Source: Chryseobacterium sp. (GTDB lineage: Bacteria > Bacteroidota > Bacteroidia > Flavobacteriales > Weeksellaceae). Taken from it: a stretch of DNA of 64,000 nucleotides. The notes under the pieces are model-generated. The model was given only the letters and a program-made list of their open reading frames with translations. It searched no databases and had not been told where the DNA came from. Numbering within the stretch: position 1 is the first letter of the stretch; every line of letters starts with the position of its first letter. The DNA lies in contig NZ_JARBTK010000001.1 in assembly GCF_029240215.1 (NCBI RefSeq), positions 744,001 through 808,000 on the forward strand, given 5' to 3'. Shown in pieces: positions 25,173 through 34,107 of this stretch. The translations under genes were made by a program, and so were the position numbers.

Positions 25173-27452
25173 ATGAATTGGGCTAAATACAGAAATATCA
25201 TCTTTTACATCGTGACCATCGCAGTTTTTTCTTGTCTGATGTATTGGTTTATGATTCAGGGACAAACACTTGAAGTTGGCGAAAACATCGTTGTAAAAAC
25301 ACATAACGGTTCTACATGGGAAAATTTCGTTGAATCTTTTCAGACCAATCTTCATCATCCTTTGGCTCTTTTACTGGCACAGATTGTTACCATTATAATG
25401 GCAGCAAGATTCTTGGGCTGGATCTGCATTAAAATTAAACAACCAAGCGTAATCGGTGAAATGATTGCCGGGATTATTCTCGGACCTTCACTTTTAGGAA
25501 TGTATTTCCCTGAATTTTCCGCATTTCTTTTTCCTAAAGAATCATTGGGAAATTTGCAGTTTTTAAGCCAAATCGGATTGATTCTATTCATGTACATCGT
25601 CGGAATGGAGCTTGATTTGAGTGTTTTAAGAAAAAAAGCGCACGATGCGGTTGTCATAAGTCATGCAAGTATCATTATTCCTTTTGCATTGGGAATCGGA
25701 CTTTCCTATTTCATCTATCGTGAATTTGCTCCAGATGGAGTTCAGTTTACGTCATTCGCTTTATTTATTGCCATTGCGATGAGTATCACAGCATTCCCTG
25801 TGTTGGCGAGAATTGTTCAGGAGAGGAATCTTCAGAAAACAAAATTAGGAACAATTGTCATAACCTGTGCAGCAGCGGATGATATTACGGCTTGGTGTAT
25901 TTTGGCAGCCGTGATTGCGATTGTAAAAGCGGGTTCTTTTGCCAGTTCGATTTACGTGATTTTAATGGCGATTGGTTATGTATTTTTAATGATTAAAATT
26001 GTAAGACCTTTCCTGAAAAGAATCGGAGATCTTCAGGCAGAAAAAAACACCATCAACAAACCGATGGTTGCTATATTTTTTCTGACGTTGATTTTATCAG
26101 CATACGCAACAGAAGTGATCGGAATTCATGCTTTGTTCGGAGCATTTATGGCGGGAGCAATTATGCCTGAAAACGCGAAATTCAGATCATTGTTTATTGA
26201 CAAAGTAGAAGACGTTGCTCTTGTACTTTTATTACCACTTTTCTTTGTATTTACCGGACTTCGTACACAAATAGGTTTGTTGAATGAAGGTCATTTGTGG
26301 GTAACTGCAGGTGCTATTATTTTGGTTGCTGTAGTAGGAAAATTTGCAGGAAGTGCTTTAACAGCAAAATTTCTCGGAATCAACTGGAAAGAAAGTTTAA
26401 CAATTGGTGCTTTGATGAATACACGAGGTTTAATGGAACTCATTGTTTTAAATATCGGTTACGACCTTGGAGTTTTAAGCCCGAAAATATTTGCAATGAT
26501 GGTCATTATGGCGCTATTCACAACATTCATGACCGGGCCGGCCTTAGACTTAATTAATTATATTTTTAAATCTAAGAAAAATGAAGATATTGCAAATGAT
26601 GAGAACGATTCAAAATATCGTGTTTTGCTCTCTTTTGATAATCCAGAATCCGGAAGTACTCTTCTGAAACTCGCCAACGATTTCACGTATAAAATGAATG
26701 GCAATAAGAGCATTACTGCAATGAATATCGCTCCTGTTGACGAAATGCACACTTACGAAATCAACGAATATGAAAATGATCAATTCAAAAACGTTATTGA
26801 AACTTCTAATGATCTACAGATAGAAGTAACTACGCTTTTCAAAGCTTCAACAGACATTGAAAGCGATCTTACAAGCATTTCAAACAAAGGAAATTACGAT
26901 TTACTTTTAATTATGCTTGGAAAATCAATGTACGAAGGAAGTTTGTTGGGAAGACTTTTAGGATTCACCACAAAAATTATCAATCCTGAAAAGTTATTGA
27001 ATACCGTAAAAGGTAAAAGCTATATTTTCAACAATTCTCCGTTTGACGATTTTACCTTACAGATTTTAGATAAAACGAATATTCCTGTTGGAGTTTTAGT
27101 GGAGAAAGGATTTACTTCCGCCGAAAAAGTGTTTGTTCCGATCTTTAATCTAAGTGATTTTTACCTGCTTGAATATGCGAAAAGACTGATCAATAATAAC
27201 AATTCTCAAATCATTATTTTGGATGTTGCAGGACAAATTCGTAATAATATTGAGGTCAAAGAACTCATCAGAAGTATCGAACAGGTTGCACCAAATCACA
27301 TTACATTATACAACGAAAAGAAAATTGAAAAGGAATTCCTAAATGGTCAGGATCTAATGTTGATCAGCAAAAAAAGCTGGCGAGGTCTGATCGATTCAAA
27401 AAGTCTTTGGCTTTCGGATATTCCTTCGACATTGATAATCTCTAACCCTTAG
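25173..27452 (+). CDS. Cation:proton antiporter (CPA2) with Usp-like C-terminal domain
   Basis: The 759-residue inner-membrane protein has one N-terminal helix, about 12 antiporter helices from residue 65 to 460 including the GEMIAGIILGPSLLG and TCAAADDITAW motifs (the DD pair is probably the ion-binding site), and a soluble C-terminal region (about 480-759) resembling tandem universal-stress folds. Such fused proteins exchange Na+ or K+ for protons. It appears to be transcribed alone, with an inverted repeat at 27455-27565 behind it. Confidence 0.9.
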   Translation: MNWAKYRNIIFYIVTIAVFSCLMYWFMIQGQTLEVGENIVVKTHNGSTWENFVESFQTNLHHPLALLLAQIVTIIMAARFLGWICIKIKQPSVIGEMIAGIILGPSLLGMYFPEFSAFLFPKESLGNLQFLSQIGLILFMYIVGMELDLSVLRKKAHDAVVISHASIIIPFALGIGLSYFIYREFAPDGVQFTSFALFIAIAMSITAFPVLARIVQERNLQKTKLGTIVITCAAADDITAWCILAAVIAIVKAGSFASSIYVILMAIGYVFLMIKIVRPFLKRIGDLQAEKNTINKPMVAIFFLTLILSAYATEVIGIHALFGAFMAGAIMPENAKFRSLFIDKVEDVALVLLLPLFFVFTGLRTQIGLLNEGHLWVTAGAIILVAVVGKFAGSALTAKFLGINWKESLTIGALMNTRGLMELIVLNIGYDLGVLSPKIFAMMVIMALFTTFMTGPALDLINYIFKSKKNEDIANDENDSKYRVLLSFDNPESGSTLLKLANDFTYKMNGNKSITAMNIAPVDEMHTYEINEYENDQFKNVIETSNDLQIEVTTLFKASTDIESDLTSISNKGNYDLLLIMLGKSMYEGSLLGRLLGFTTKIINPEKLLNTVKGKSYIFNNSPFDDFTLQILDKTNIPVGVLVEKGFTSAEKVFVPIFNLSDFYLLEYAKRLINNNNSQIIILDVAGQIRNNIEVKELIRSIEQVAPNHITLYNEKKIEKEFLNGQDLMLISKKSWRGLIDSKSLWLSDIPSTLIISNP

Positions 27453-27454
27453 TT

Positions 27455-27565
27455 GGTCAATTATGAATTTTGTTTTACAAGTCAATTATTCTTCGAAAAT
27501 GAATTTCATCATTGTATTTTAAAATTGACTATTCGTTTACAAAACAAAATTCATCATTCAATTTT
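27455..27565. repeat. Long imperfect inverted repeat
   Basis: TTATGAATTTTGTTTTAC at the left can pair with GTTTACAAAACAAAATTCAT at the right. Its position behind the antiporter gene suggests a transcription end or a dispersed element. Confidence 0.5.
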
Positions 27566-27597
27566 AATAAAATTAAAAAAATCATTACCTTCGCTTT

Positions 27598-27654
27598 GTG
27601 ATTAACAAAAACAGAACATATTATTATAGAATTTTCAGCTCAGATTTGGGATAG
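27598..27654 (+). CDS. Putative attenuator leader peptide with three Tyr codons
   Basis: A short frame starts with GTG and encodes MINKNRTYYYRIFSSDLG, 18 residues, with three consecutive TAT codons at 619-627 of this segment (27619-27627) and a Phe codon four positions later. It ends 24 bp before a strong terminator hairpin that precedes tyrA. This is the layout of ribosome-mediated attenuation: stalling at Tyr codons would favour read-through into tyrA. A near-consensus -7 box (TACCTTCG, 27586-27593) lies so close that the GTG would be at the transcript end, so the exact start is uncertain. Confidence 0.5.
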   Translation: MINKNRTYYYRIFSSDLG

Positions 27655-27674
27655 AGATTCTTGTTATATAACTT

Positions 27675-27702
27675 AAAACCTCGTCCTCGGACGGGGTTTT
27701 TT
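27675..27702 (+). terminator. Intrinsic terminator in the tyrA leader (attenuator)
   Basis: CCTCGTCC and GGACGGGG pair over 8 bp (one G-T wobble) around a 2-nt loop, extended by AAAA/TTTT and followed by a T-run. It ends 20 bp before the tyrA ATG and after the Tyr-rich leader frame, so it would stop transcription before tyrA unless prevented. Confidence 0.8.
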
Positions 27703-27721
27703 ATTTTTAAATTAAAAGAAA

Positions 27722-28567
27722 ATGAAAATTAGCATTATTGGTGTAGGATTGATCGGAGGTTCAATCGCATTAAAACTGAAAGAAAAAAAACTCGTTGATT
27801 TCGTATACGGCATTGACAATAATAAAGGTAATTTAAAAGAAGCTTTAGCATTAAATATCATTGATAAAGAAATGGATTTAGAAAGCGGAATTAAAGATTC
27901 TGATTTAATTATCATTGCTATTCCTGTTGATGCGGCAAGAGAGATTTTACCTGTTGTTTTAGATTCAATTTCAGATTCTCAAACTGTGATGGATGTAGGT
28001 TCTACCAAAGCAGGAGTAGTGAATTCAGCTAAAGACCATCCGAAAAGATCAAGATTTGTTGCCTTTCATCCGATGTGGGGAACGGAAAATCACGGACCAA
28101 AATCTGCCATTGGGGAAAGTTTTTCAGGCAAGGCAGGAGTGATCTGTAACCGTGAAGAATCAGCAAATGATGCTTTAGAACTGGTTCAAAAAGTTGTTGA
28201 AAGTTTAGATATGCATTTGATTTACATGAATGCAGAAGCTCACGATGTTCACACCGCTTATATTTCACATATCTCACATATTACTTCTTATGCACTTGCG
28301 AATACCGTTTTAGAGAAAGAAAAAGAAGAAGAAACGATTTTCCAATTGGCAAGTTCGGGTTTTTCAAGTACGGTAAGATTAGCCAAATCTCATCCTGAAA
28401 TGTGGGTTCCGATTTTTAAGCAGAACAAAGAAAATGTACTGGATGTTCTCAATGAACATATTTCTCAGTTAAGAAAATTCAAATCTGCATTGGAAAAAGA
28501 AAACTTTGAATATTTGGGAGAACTCATTGAAAATGCAAATAAAATCAGAGGGATTTTAGATAAATAA
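27722..28567 (+). CDS. tyrA: Prephenate dehydrogenase
   Basis: The 281-residue enzyme makes 4-hydroxyphenylpyruvate from prephenate for tyrosine synthesis. It has the N-terminal dinucleotide-binding motif GVGLIGGSIA (about 7-16), VMDVGSTKAGV, the AFHPMWGTENHG substrate loop and the SHISHITSYAL helix of the C-terminal domain. There is no ACT or chorismate-mutase domain. It stands alone, behind a leader with Tyr codons and a terminator, so regulation by tyrosyl-tRNA supply is likely (inference). Confidence 0.92.
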   Translation: MKISIIGVGLIGGSIALKLKEKKLVDFVYGIDNNKGNLKEALALNIIDKEMDLESGIKDSDLIIIAIPVDAAREILPVVLDSISDSQTVMDVGSTKAGVVNSAKDHPKRSRFVAFHPMWGTENHGPKSAIGESFSGKAGVICNREESANDALELVQKVVESLDMHLIYMNAEAHDVHTAYISHISHITSYALANTVLEKEKEEETIFQLASSGFSSTVRLAKSHPEMWVPIFKQNKENVLDVLNEHISQLRKFKSALEKENFEYLGELIENANKIRGILDK

Positions 28568-28590
28568 AAAAGGAATTTTATCTCTCAAAA

Positions 28591-28675
28591 AAAAGATACT
28601 GACGTTTTAGATGAAACGTCAGTATCTTTTAATGAAAACGTCCTGAGGTTTTAAGTAAAACGTCAGGACGTTTTT
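28591..28675. terminator. Two tandem hairpins between tyrA and sdaA
   Basis: The first hairpin pairs AAAGATACTGACGTTT with AAACGTCAGTATCTTT; the second pairs AAAACGTCCTGA with TCAGGACGTTTT. Both have A- and T-runs outside the stem, so they can end both convergent transcripts. They share an ACGTC core, suggesting duplication. Confidence 0.85.
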
Positions 28676-28699
28676 ATAGTGTGCTATTTTTCTTTTATT

Positions 28700-30118
28700 T
28701 TAACACTCCGGAACATTCACTGCAATTGCCAAACCACCTTCAGAAGTTTCTTTGAAACGGTCGTTCATCGACAAAGCAGTTTCCCACATTGTTTGTATTA
28801 CCTGATCAAGACTTACTTTGGCTTTTGCAGGATCACTTTCCAATGCAATATTGGCTGCAGTAATCGCTTTCATCGCTCCCATCGTATTTCTTTCGATACA
28901 TGGGATCTGCACCAGACCTCTGATCGGATCACACGTTAAACCTAAATGATGCTCCATTGCAATCTCTGCCGCCATCAAAACCTGACCAACACTTCCGCCA
29001 AGAATTTCTGTAAGACCTGCAGCAGCCATTGCTGAAGAAACCCCAACTTCTGCCTGACAACCACCCATTGCTGCAGAAATAGTTGCGTTTTTCTTGAATA
29101 AGGTTCCGATTTCTCCGGCAACCAATAAAAATCTCTCAATATCGTCGTCACTTGTATAGGGTGTAAAAGCCTGTGCATACATTAAAACCGCCGGTATCAC
29201 TCCACTTGCTCCATTCGTTGGTGCAGTAATAATTCGGCCAAAACTTGCGTTCTCCTCGTTTACAGCTAATGCAAAACACGCAATCCATTTATTGATATTG
29301 GTGAAATTCTCTTCGGCATCAACAACCTGCTGAAACCACTGATCTTTATTTTTATAAATTTCTTCACCAAGAAGTTTTCTGTTGATTCCTGCAGCTCTTC
29401 GGGTAACGTTGAGTCCTCCTGGTAAAACGCCTTCTTTATTAACACCTTTGTAAATACATTCTTTGATGTTTTCCCAGATATTGAGAGCTTCTTTTCTCGT
29501 TTCTTCCTGAGTTCTCCAGCTTTCTTCATTGATTAAAACTAGATCTGACATTTTATCTAAACCTAATTTCTCGCAATATTTTACAATATCCGAACCGTGA
29601 TGACAAGGGTACAAAGTACGAACGCAATGTTTTTCGATAGAGTTTTTTTCCTGACTTGCAATGAAACCGCCACCAACAGAATAAAAATCCTGTACGAGCT
29701 CTGTTCCGTCTTCAAAGATGGCTTTAAAAATCATTCCATTAGGATGAAAATCTAAAGATTTGGACATATTCAAAACCAGATGATGTCCGTAGATGAAAGG
29801 AATTTCTTTTTCTCCGCCTAAATTAAGAATCTCAGACGTTTTGATATGTTGAACGATTTCGTCGATCTTTGAAGTGTTGATGGTTTTAAAATCTTCTCCG
29901 TTTAAACCCAACATTCCGGCGATATCAGTTCCGTGACCAATCCCCGTTTTTGCGAGCGAACCGAAGAATTCCAGAAAAACTTCTTTCACCTCAGCAATTG
30001 ATCTTTCTCTTTTTATAATTCTGATAAATGCCGAAGCAGCGTTCCAGGGTCCCATTGTGTGCGAACTGGAAGGTCCAATTCCTACTTTAATAATCTCAAA
30101 AACCGATATAGATTCCAT
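28700..30118 (-). CDS. sdaA: L-serine ammonia-lyase (iron-sulfur type)
   Basis: The 472-residue cytoplasmic enzyme deaminates L-serine to pyruvate with a 4Fe-4S cluster. It has the N-terminal beta-domain motif VGIGPSSSHTMGPW, and the cluster region with Cys in GGCQAEVGV, LTCDPI and VQIPCIERN. Alpha and beta parts are fused in one chain, and length is normal. It is convergent with tyrA across the double hairpin and appears single. Confidence 0.95.
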   Translation of the reverse strand: MESISVFEIIKVGIGPSSSHTMGPWNAASAFIRIIKRERSIAEVKEVFLEFFGSLAKTGIGHGTDIAGMLGLNGEDFKTINTSKIDEIVQHIKTSEILNLGGEKEIPFIYGHHLVLNMSKSLDFHPNGMIFKAIFEDGTELVQDFYSVGGGFIASQEKNSIEKHCVRTLYPCHHGSDIVKYCEKLGLDKMSDLVLINEESWRTQEETRKEALNIWENIKECIYKGVNKEGVLPGGLNVTRRAAGINRKLLGEEIYKNKDQWFQQVVDAEENFTNINKWIACFALAVNEENASFGRIITAPTNGASGVIPAVLMYAQAFTPYTSDDDIERFLLVAGEIGTLFKKNATISAAMGGCQAEVGVSSAMAAAGLTEILGGSVGQVLMAAEIAMEHHLGLTCDPIRGLVQIPCIERNTMGAMKAITAANIALESDPAKAKVSLDQVIQTMWETALSMNDRFKETSEGGLAIAVNVPEC

Positions 30119-30230
30119 ACGTGATTTTCATTTTCATGAAAAGCAAATATACACGATAAAATCTAAAGAAATGAAATGTTAAAAAAGGTTTACAGCTAAA
30201 TCTAATACAAACAAATCTCACTTTTTATGA

Positions 30231-30356
30231 ACCTCTCTTGAACTCTGCACAACTACGCAGCCCGACTTGAACGGAGCTCTTTTTGCCGGAGCGAAGCGGA
30301 GGCAAAAAAGCGGGAGTCCTTCGACAAGCTCAGGATAAATTACAGGCGGATAAAGC
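30231..30356. repeat. GC-rich intergenic element with internal hairpin
   Basis: This stretch is markedly richer in G+C than its surroundings. It contains CTTTTTGCC / GGCAAAAAAG arms around GGAGCGAAGCGGA and the phrases GCCCGACTTGAACGGAG and GTCCTTCGACAAGCTCAGGA. It lies between sdaA and amt, both on the minus strand, and looks like a dispersed noncoding element; only one copy is in this window. Confidence 0.5.
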
Positions 30357-30383
30357 TGCCCAAATAAAATTAATTAAATTAAA

Positions 30384-31730
30384 TTACCATTTCAGGCTTT
30401 CCTCATGTTGAGACATATCCAAACCAATATTCTCTGATTCTTCGGAAACTCTGAGCGTGATAATTCGGTTGGTAATTTTATATAAAAGTAATGATCCGAA
30501 AAATGTAAATAATGAAACTAAAACCAACGCTATCATGTGATGGGCAAAAACCCCGATTCCGCCGTGAAGAAGACTTGCGTTTTCGCCATGTGCAAAAATC
30601 GCAGTCAAGATCATTCCCATAATTCCTCCTACTCCATGACAGGCAAAAACGTCTAAAGTATCGTCGATTTTCTTCAAAGCTTTCCAGTTCATCATTAAAT
30701 TTGATACAATCGCAGAAATAAAACCGATAAACAAACTCTCCTGAATCGATACAAAACCACATCCCGGAGTAATCGCCACCAAACCTACAACCGCTCCGAT
30801 ACACGCACCGAGCGCAGAAACTTTTCTTCCGTTGATTCTGTCAAAAAATATCCAAGTCATCATTGCTGAAGCCGAAGCAATCGTTGTAGTTCCGAAAGCG
30901 ATTGCCGCAGTTGCGTTTGCACTTAAAGCTGAACCTGCGTTGAAACCGAACCAACCAAACCAAAGCATTCCTGTTCCTAAAATGACATAGGGAATATTCG
31001 AAGGTTCGTGATGCGGATTTTTTCTGTTTCCTAAAACAATGGCACCTGCCAAAGCTGCAAAACCTGCACTCATGTGAACGACCGTTCCTCCTGCAAAATC
31101 TTTAACGCCAAAAAATTTATTTAAAAGACCTTCCGGATGCCAAACCATATGACATAAAGGCGTATAAATGAACAGACTGAAAAGAACCATAAACAAAAGG
31201 TAAGAAATGAATCTAACTCTTTCAGCAAATGACCCTGTGATCAAAGCCGGAGTGATCACCGCAAATTTCATCTGAAACAATGCAAATAAGATGAAAGGAA
31301 TCGTGGAAGCCATTGTCTTATGAGGATAAATACTGACATGATTGAAAAACGGATATGTAAAAGGATTTCCAATAATTCCGTAATGTTCGCCATCGATTTC
31401 AAAACCGATAGAATCTCCGAAAGACAGAGAAAAACCGACAACAATCCACAAAATAGAAATCACTCCTAAAGCAATAAAGCTTTGCAGCATTGTTGAGATC
31501 ATATTCTTTTTGCCGACCATTCCGCCGTAGAAAAATGAAAGTCCGGGAGTCATCAAAAGAACAAGTCCGGCTGCAGCTAAAATCCAGGCTACATCAGAAC
31601 CTACAATATTTTCCTGTCCTAAAAAATCTCCGGTATTTGGAAAATCAACGCTAGGCTTCCAGAAAAGTCCGCCAATGGCAACTAAAGAAATTATGATAAA
31701 TGAAACTTTCCATTTTAAACCAACTTTCAT
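30384..31730 (-). CDS. amt: Ammonium transporter
   Basis: The 448-residue inner-membrane protein has about 11 helices and Amt-family motifs: DVAWILAAAGLVLLMTPGLSFFYGG near residue 45, FAGGTVVHMSAG, WFGWFGFNAGSAL and a conserved His pair (H in VVHMSAG and ACHGVGG). The ATG at 31730 gives a Lys-rich start followed by a signal-like helix; an upstream ATG at 31802 would add 24 residues and cross the terminator of the preceding gene. No P-II gene (glnK) is adjacent. Confidence 0.93.
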   Translation of the reverse strand: MKVGLKWKVSFIIISLVAIGGLFWKPSVDFPNTGDFLGQENIVGSDVAWILAAAGLVLLMTPGLSFFYGGMVGKKNMISTMLQSFIALGVISILWIVVGFSLSFGDSIGFEIDGEHYGIIGNPFTYPFFNHVSIYPHKTMASTIPFILFALFQMKFAVITPALITGSFAERVRFISYLLFMVLFSLFIYTPLCHMVWHPEGLLNKFFGVKDFAGGTVVHMSAGFAALAGAIVLGNRKNPHHEPSNIPYVILGTGMLWFGWFGFNAGSALSANATAAIAFGTTTIASASAMMTWIFFDRINGRKVSALGACIGAVVGLVAITPGCGFVSIQESLFIGFISAIVSNLMMNWKALKKIDDTLDVFACHGVGGIMGMILTAIFAHGENASLLHGGIGVFAHHMIALVLVSLFTFFGSLLLYKITNRIITLRVSEESENIGLDMSQHEESLKW

Positions 31731-31794
31731 ATTTTTATTTTTAACCCCTACAAAATTAAATATAAATTTTAATAAATAAGTATTAAAATGAATC

Positions 31795-31815
31795 AACCCC
31801 AATTAAATTAGGGTT
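31795..31815 (-). terminator. Hairpin between the hydrolase gene and amt
   Basis: AACCCTAATTTAATTGGGGTT forms a stem of about 7 bp on the minus strand, just after the hydrolase stop and before amt. Confidence 0.45.
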
Positions 31816-31825
31816 AATTTTAAAT

Positions 31826-32467
31826 TTAAATAAAAATTTCATTTAGCAAGGTTGAAACTTCTTTGTATTTTGTTGCCGGAAAAAGATGGGTTCCGCCTTT
31901 GATAATATAGTTTGGTTTTGAATTTTTTATTGGAAAAACAATATCACGGTCGCCTAAAATCTGAATTACATTCGGGTTTTCTTCAAATTTCCATTCTGAG
32001 ATTCTTTCGACAGACCATTTCAGGTAGTAAGGATCTCTTACCTGGAAATATTCAATGACTTTAGGATTTTTCGGATCAAAAAACTTTCTTAGTCTTGTAT
32101 AGAAAACCGAAGTCTGATCATTAAAAAGACCTATAGGCAAATATTTTGGAATTTTTGTGACTTCACCCATTTTAATCAATCGGGATTTTTCTTTATCAGA
32201 TTTGATACTTCCCATGATGACAACTTTTTCGGCAGGTTTCAATGCATTCAGTTCCTGTACCATAATTCCGCCAAAGGAATATCCTAATAAATAAAACGGC
32301 TCGCTAGTATCGATTTTTTCAGCCATTCTGTTAACATAATCTGTAAAATTCTCATCCAGCTCAGGAATCAACCAATCAATAAAAACGATTTCATGTTGCT
32401 CGGGAAATTTTAGTTTTTCTAAAACTTTAAAATCTGCTCCCAAACCGCTTACTACATATATTTTCAT
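31826..32467 (-). CDS. Alpha/beta hydrolase
   Basis: The 213-residue soluble protein has the alpha/beta-hydrolase plan: an oxyanion strand MKIYVVSGLGADF, a nucleophile elbow LGYSFGGIMVQE (Ser near 65), an acid in ILGDRDIVFP and the catalytic His in IIKGGTHLFP. The cap region is short. The substrate cannot be inferred. It is upstream of amt on the same strand with a hairpin between, so they are probably independent. Confidence 0.85.
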   Translation of the reverse strand: MKIYVVSGLGADFKVLEKLKFPEQHEIVFIDWLIPELDENFTDYVNRMAEKIDTSEPFYLLGYSFGGIMVQELNALKPAEKVVIMGSIKSDKEKSRLIKMGEVTKIPKYLPIGLFNDQTSVFYTRLRKFFDPKNPKVIEYFQVRDPYYLKWSVERISEWKFEENPNVIQILGDRDIVFPIKNSKPNYIIKGGTHLFPATKYKEVSTLLNEIFI

Positions 32468-32507
32468 TTGTACTTTTTAAATTTTCTTATTCGATTTATA
32501 AAGATTT

Positions 32508-32605
32508 TAAACGCAAAGTTCGCAAAGATTTTTTTATACTAACTGTTTTTAAGTTCGCAAAGGCGTTCCACTTAACTAGGTCCTCAAAGTTTTTAAGAAG
32601 CTAAT
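32508..32605. repeat. Dispersed intergenic repeat, CGCAAAG family, copy 2
   Basis: It carries AACGCAAAGTTCGCAAAG, AAGTTCGCAAAGGCGTTCCACTT and CTCAAAGTTTTTAAG, in the same order and spacing as the copy at 6451. It lies in the gap between the YceI genes and the hydrolase gene. Confidence 0.6.
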
Positions 32606-32656
32606 TGCTGATATCTTTTTTATTACCAATCGATTCGTAGTACTAAAATAAAAAAA

Positions 32657-32683
32657 ATGCACAACTTAAAAAAAGTTGTGCAT
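32657..32683 (-). terminator. Terminator after the second YceI gene
   Basis: ATGCACAACTT and AAGTTGTGCAT form an 11-bp stem with a short A loop, 24 bp after the stop. Confidence 0.8.
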
Positions 32684-32706
32684 GATAATTTATGAAAATA
32701 TTAACC

Positions 32707-33318
32707 TTACAAAGGTCTTTCGTTGTCAACTTTCTGAGTAGAAACTTTAAACTGAATATCCATCTCGTCTTTGATGAAATAATCTTTCAAAGAATTCTGA
32801 TAGAAAATTCTGAAGTCTTTTCTGTTTAATGAGAATACTGAAGACTCAATTTCTACGGTAAACTGCGTAATATGGGCGTTTGCCGGGAACGAAATCGTTT
32901 TTCTGATTCCTTTGATGGTAATGTCTCCAACGATCGTAGAATTATACTCGCTGTTCGCCAAAGGAATAATCTTTTTCAAATGGAATTTTGCAGTAGGGAA
33001 TTTTTTAACTTCAAAGAAATTGGTTCCTTTCAATTCATTCGTCAATTTTACCTGATCGTCACCTGAAAGATCAGCTACTACTAAACTTCTCATATCAATC
33101 ACGAACTCACCGTCTACAAAAACTGTTTTATCAAAATTAAACTTTCCGCTTTTCAGTTTTAAGCTACCGTAATGAGAGGAAGCTTTAGTTTTTACAACTT
33201 TGTGTCCCCACCATTTGATCTCAGAAGTGATCACTTTTGAAATTTTATCTCCCTTTTTTTGAGCAAATACAAATGATATGCTCGCACACATCATCACAAA
33301 CAATAATAATCTTTTCAT
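32707..33318 (-). CDS. YceI family protein (paralogue 2)
   Basis: The 203-residue product has a signal peptide (MKRLLLFVMMCASISFVFAQ) and a YceI lipocalin-like beta-barrel. Shared motifs with its neighbour include WWGHKVVKTKASSH (about 35-48), DLSGDDQVKLTNEL, FFEVKKFPTAKF and VGDITIKGIRK. YceI proteins bind isoprenoid-type lipids in the periplasm; the ligand here is unknown. It lies 78 bp downstream of the first YceI gene with a hairpin between them, so expression may be partly separate. Confidence 0.9.
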   Translation of the reverse strand: MKRLLLFVMMCASISFVFAQKKGDKISKVITSEIKWWGHKVVKTKASSHYGSLKLKSGKFNFDKTVFVDGEFVIDMRSLVVADLSGDDQVKLTNELKGTNFFEVKKFPTAKFHLKKIIPLANSEYNSTIVGDITIKGIRKTISFPANAHITQFTVEIESSVFSLNRKDFRIFYQNSLKDYFIKDEMDIQFKVSTQKVDNERPL

Positions 33319-33350
33319 TCTTTTTTATTTACAATTCAACAAAAATAAAA

Positions 33351-33375
33351 AAAAGTGTAGAACTTCTACACTTTT
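33351..33375 (-). terminator. Hairpin between the two YceI genes
   Basis: AAAAGTGTAGAA and TTCTACACTTTT form an 11-bp stem with almost no loop. It may weaken or stop read-through into the second gene. Confidence 0.65.
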
Positions 33376-33396
33376 AATAATATTTTTTTGATTAAA

Positions 33397-33963
33397 TTAT
33401 TTCGCAGTCACTTTTACAACCATATCGATATCATCTTTCACAAAAACATCTTTCATTGAAGATTTGTAAGCAACATCAAATTTTTGTCTGTCGAAAGAGA
33501 ATTTATTTGACTCTAAACTCACCACTCCGTTTGCATAATTAACTTTTGCCGGGAAAGAGACAGGACTTGTTTTTCCTTTAACGGTAAGATTTCCTGTAAC
33601 CAATTTATTGTAAACCCTGTCGCTGTTTTTCTTTACAGAAGTAATTTTGAAACTTGCTGTTGGGAATTTTTCAACTTCAAAGAAATCTCCGTTTTTAAGG
33701 TGACCATTAAGTTTCCCCTGGTATTCTCCTGAAAGATCTGTAGCGTTGATAGAATTCATATCTAAAACAAAATCACCTCCTACAAGCTCATTACCTTTCA
33801 TAATCATATTCCCTGATTTTACTTTTACAGTACCGTCGTGAGAACTAGATTCAGTTTTAGCAACTTTGTAACCCCACCAGTGAACATCAGATGTTACTAC
33901 TTTTTTTGACTGTCCGAAAGCCAAACCGCCGGCTAAAACCGCTAACAAGAATATTTTTTTCAT
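33397..33963 (-). CDS. YceI family protein (paralogue 1)
   Basis: The 188-residue product has a signal peptide ending near AFGQ (residue 17) and a YceI beta-barrel with WWGYKVAKTESSSHDGTV, DLSGEYQGKLNGHL, FFEVEKFPTASF and VTGNLTVKGKTSPVSFP. Together with the gene at 32707 it forms a tandem duplication; the two differ in the barrel edge strands and in charge. Likely periplasmic lipid binding. A TACATTTG promoter box lies 30 bp upstream of the ATG. Confidence 0.92.
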   Translation of the reverse strand: MKKIFLLAVLAGGLAFGQSKKVVTSDVHWWGYKVAKTESSSHDGTVKVKSGNMIMKGNELVGGDFVLDMNSINATDLSGEYQGKLNGHLKNGDFFEVEKFPTASFKITSVKKNSDRVYNKLVTGNLTVKGKTSPVSFPAKVNYANGVVSLESNKFSFDRQKFDVAYKSSMKDVFVKDDIDMVVKVTAK

Positions 33964-33992
33964 GAATAAAATTATTTAATTATTTATTTCTG

Positions 33993-34000
33993 CAAATGTA
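33993..34000 (-). promoter_or_regulatory. Promoter -7 box (TACATTTG) for the YceI genes
   Basis: Exact TAnnTTTG match on the minus strand, 30 bp before the ATG. Confidence 0.55.
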
Positions 34001-34078
34001 ATTATCTTGATCGTTAGTTAGCGTTGATGTAGATCAATTATCATAAATATTTTTTATGACTAAAATCACCCATAAAAA

Positions 34079-34100
34079 AACTCCGAATTTCTTCGGAGTT
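34079..34100 (-). terminator. Terminator for glucokinase
   Basis: AACTCCGAA and TTCGGAGTT form a stem with a 4-nt loop just after the glk stop, followed by A/T runs on both sides. Confidence 0.8.
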
Positions 34101-34107
34101 CTATTTT

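Noticed and set aside
31731..31802. Upstream ATG for amt
   Set aside because: Would add 24 residues and cross the hairpin after the hydrolase gene; the Lys-rich ATG at 31730 fits better.
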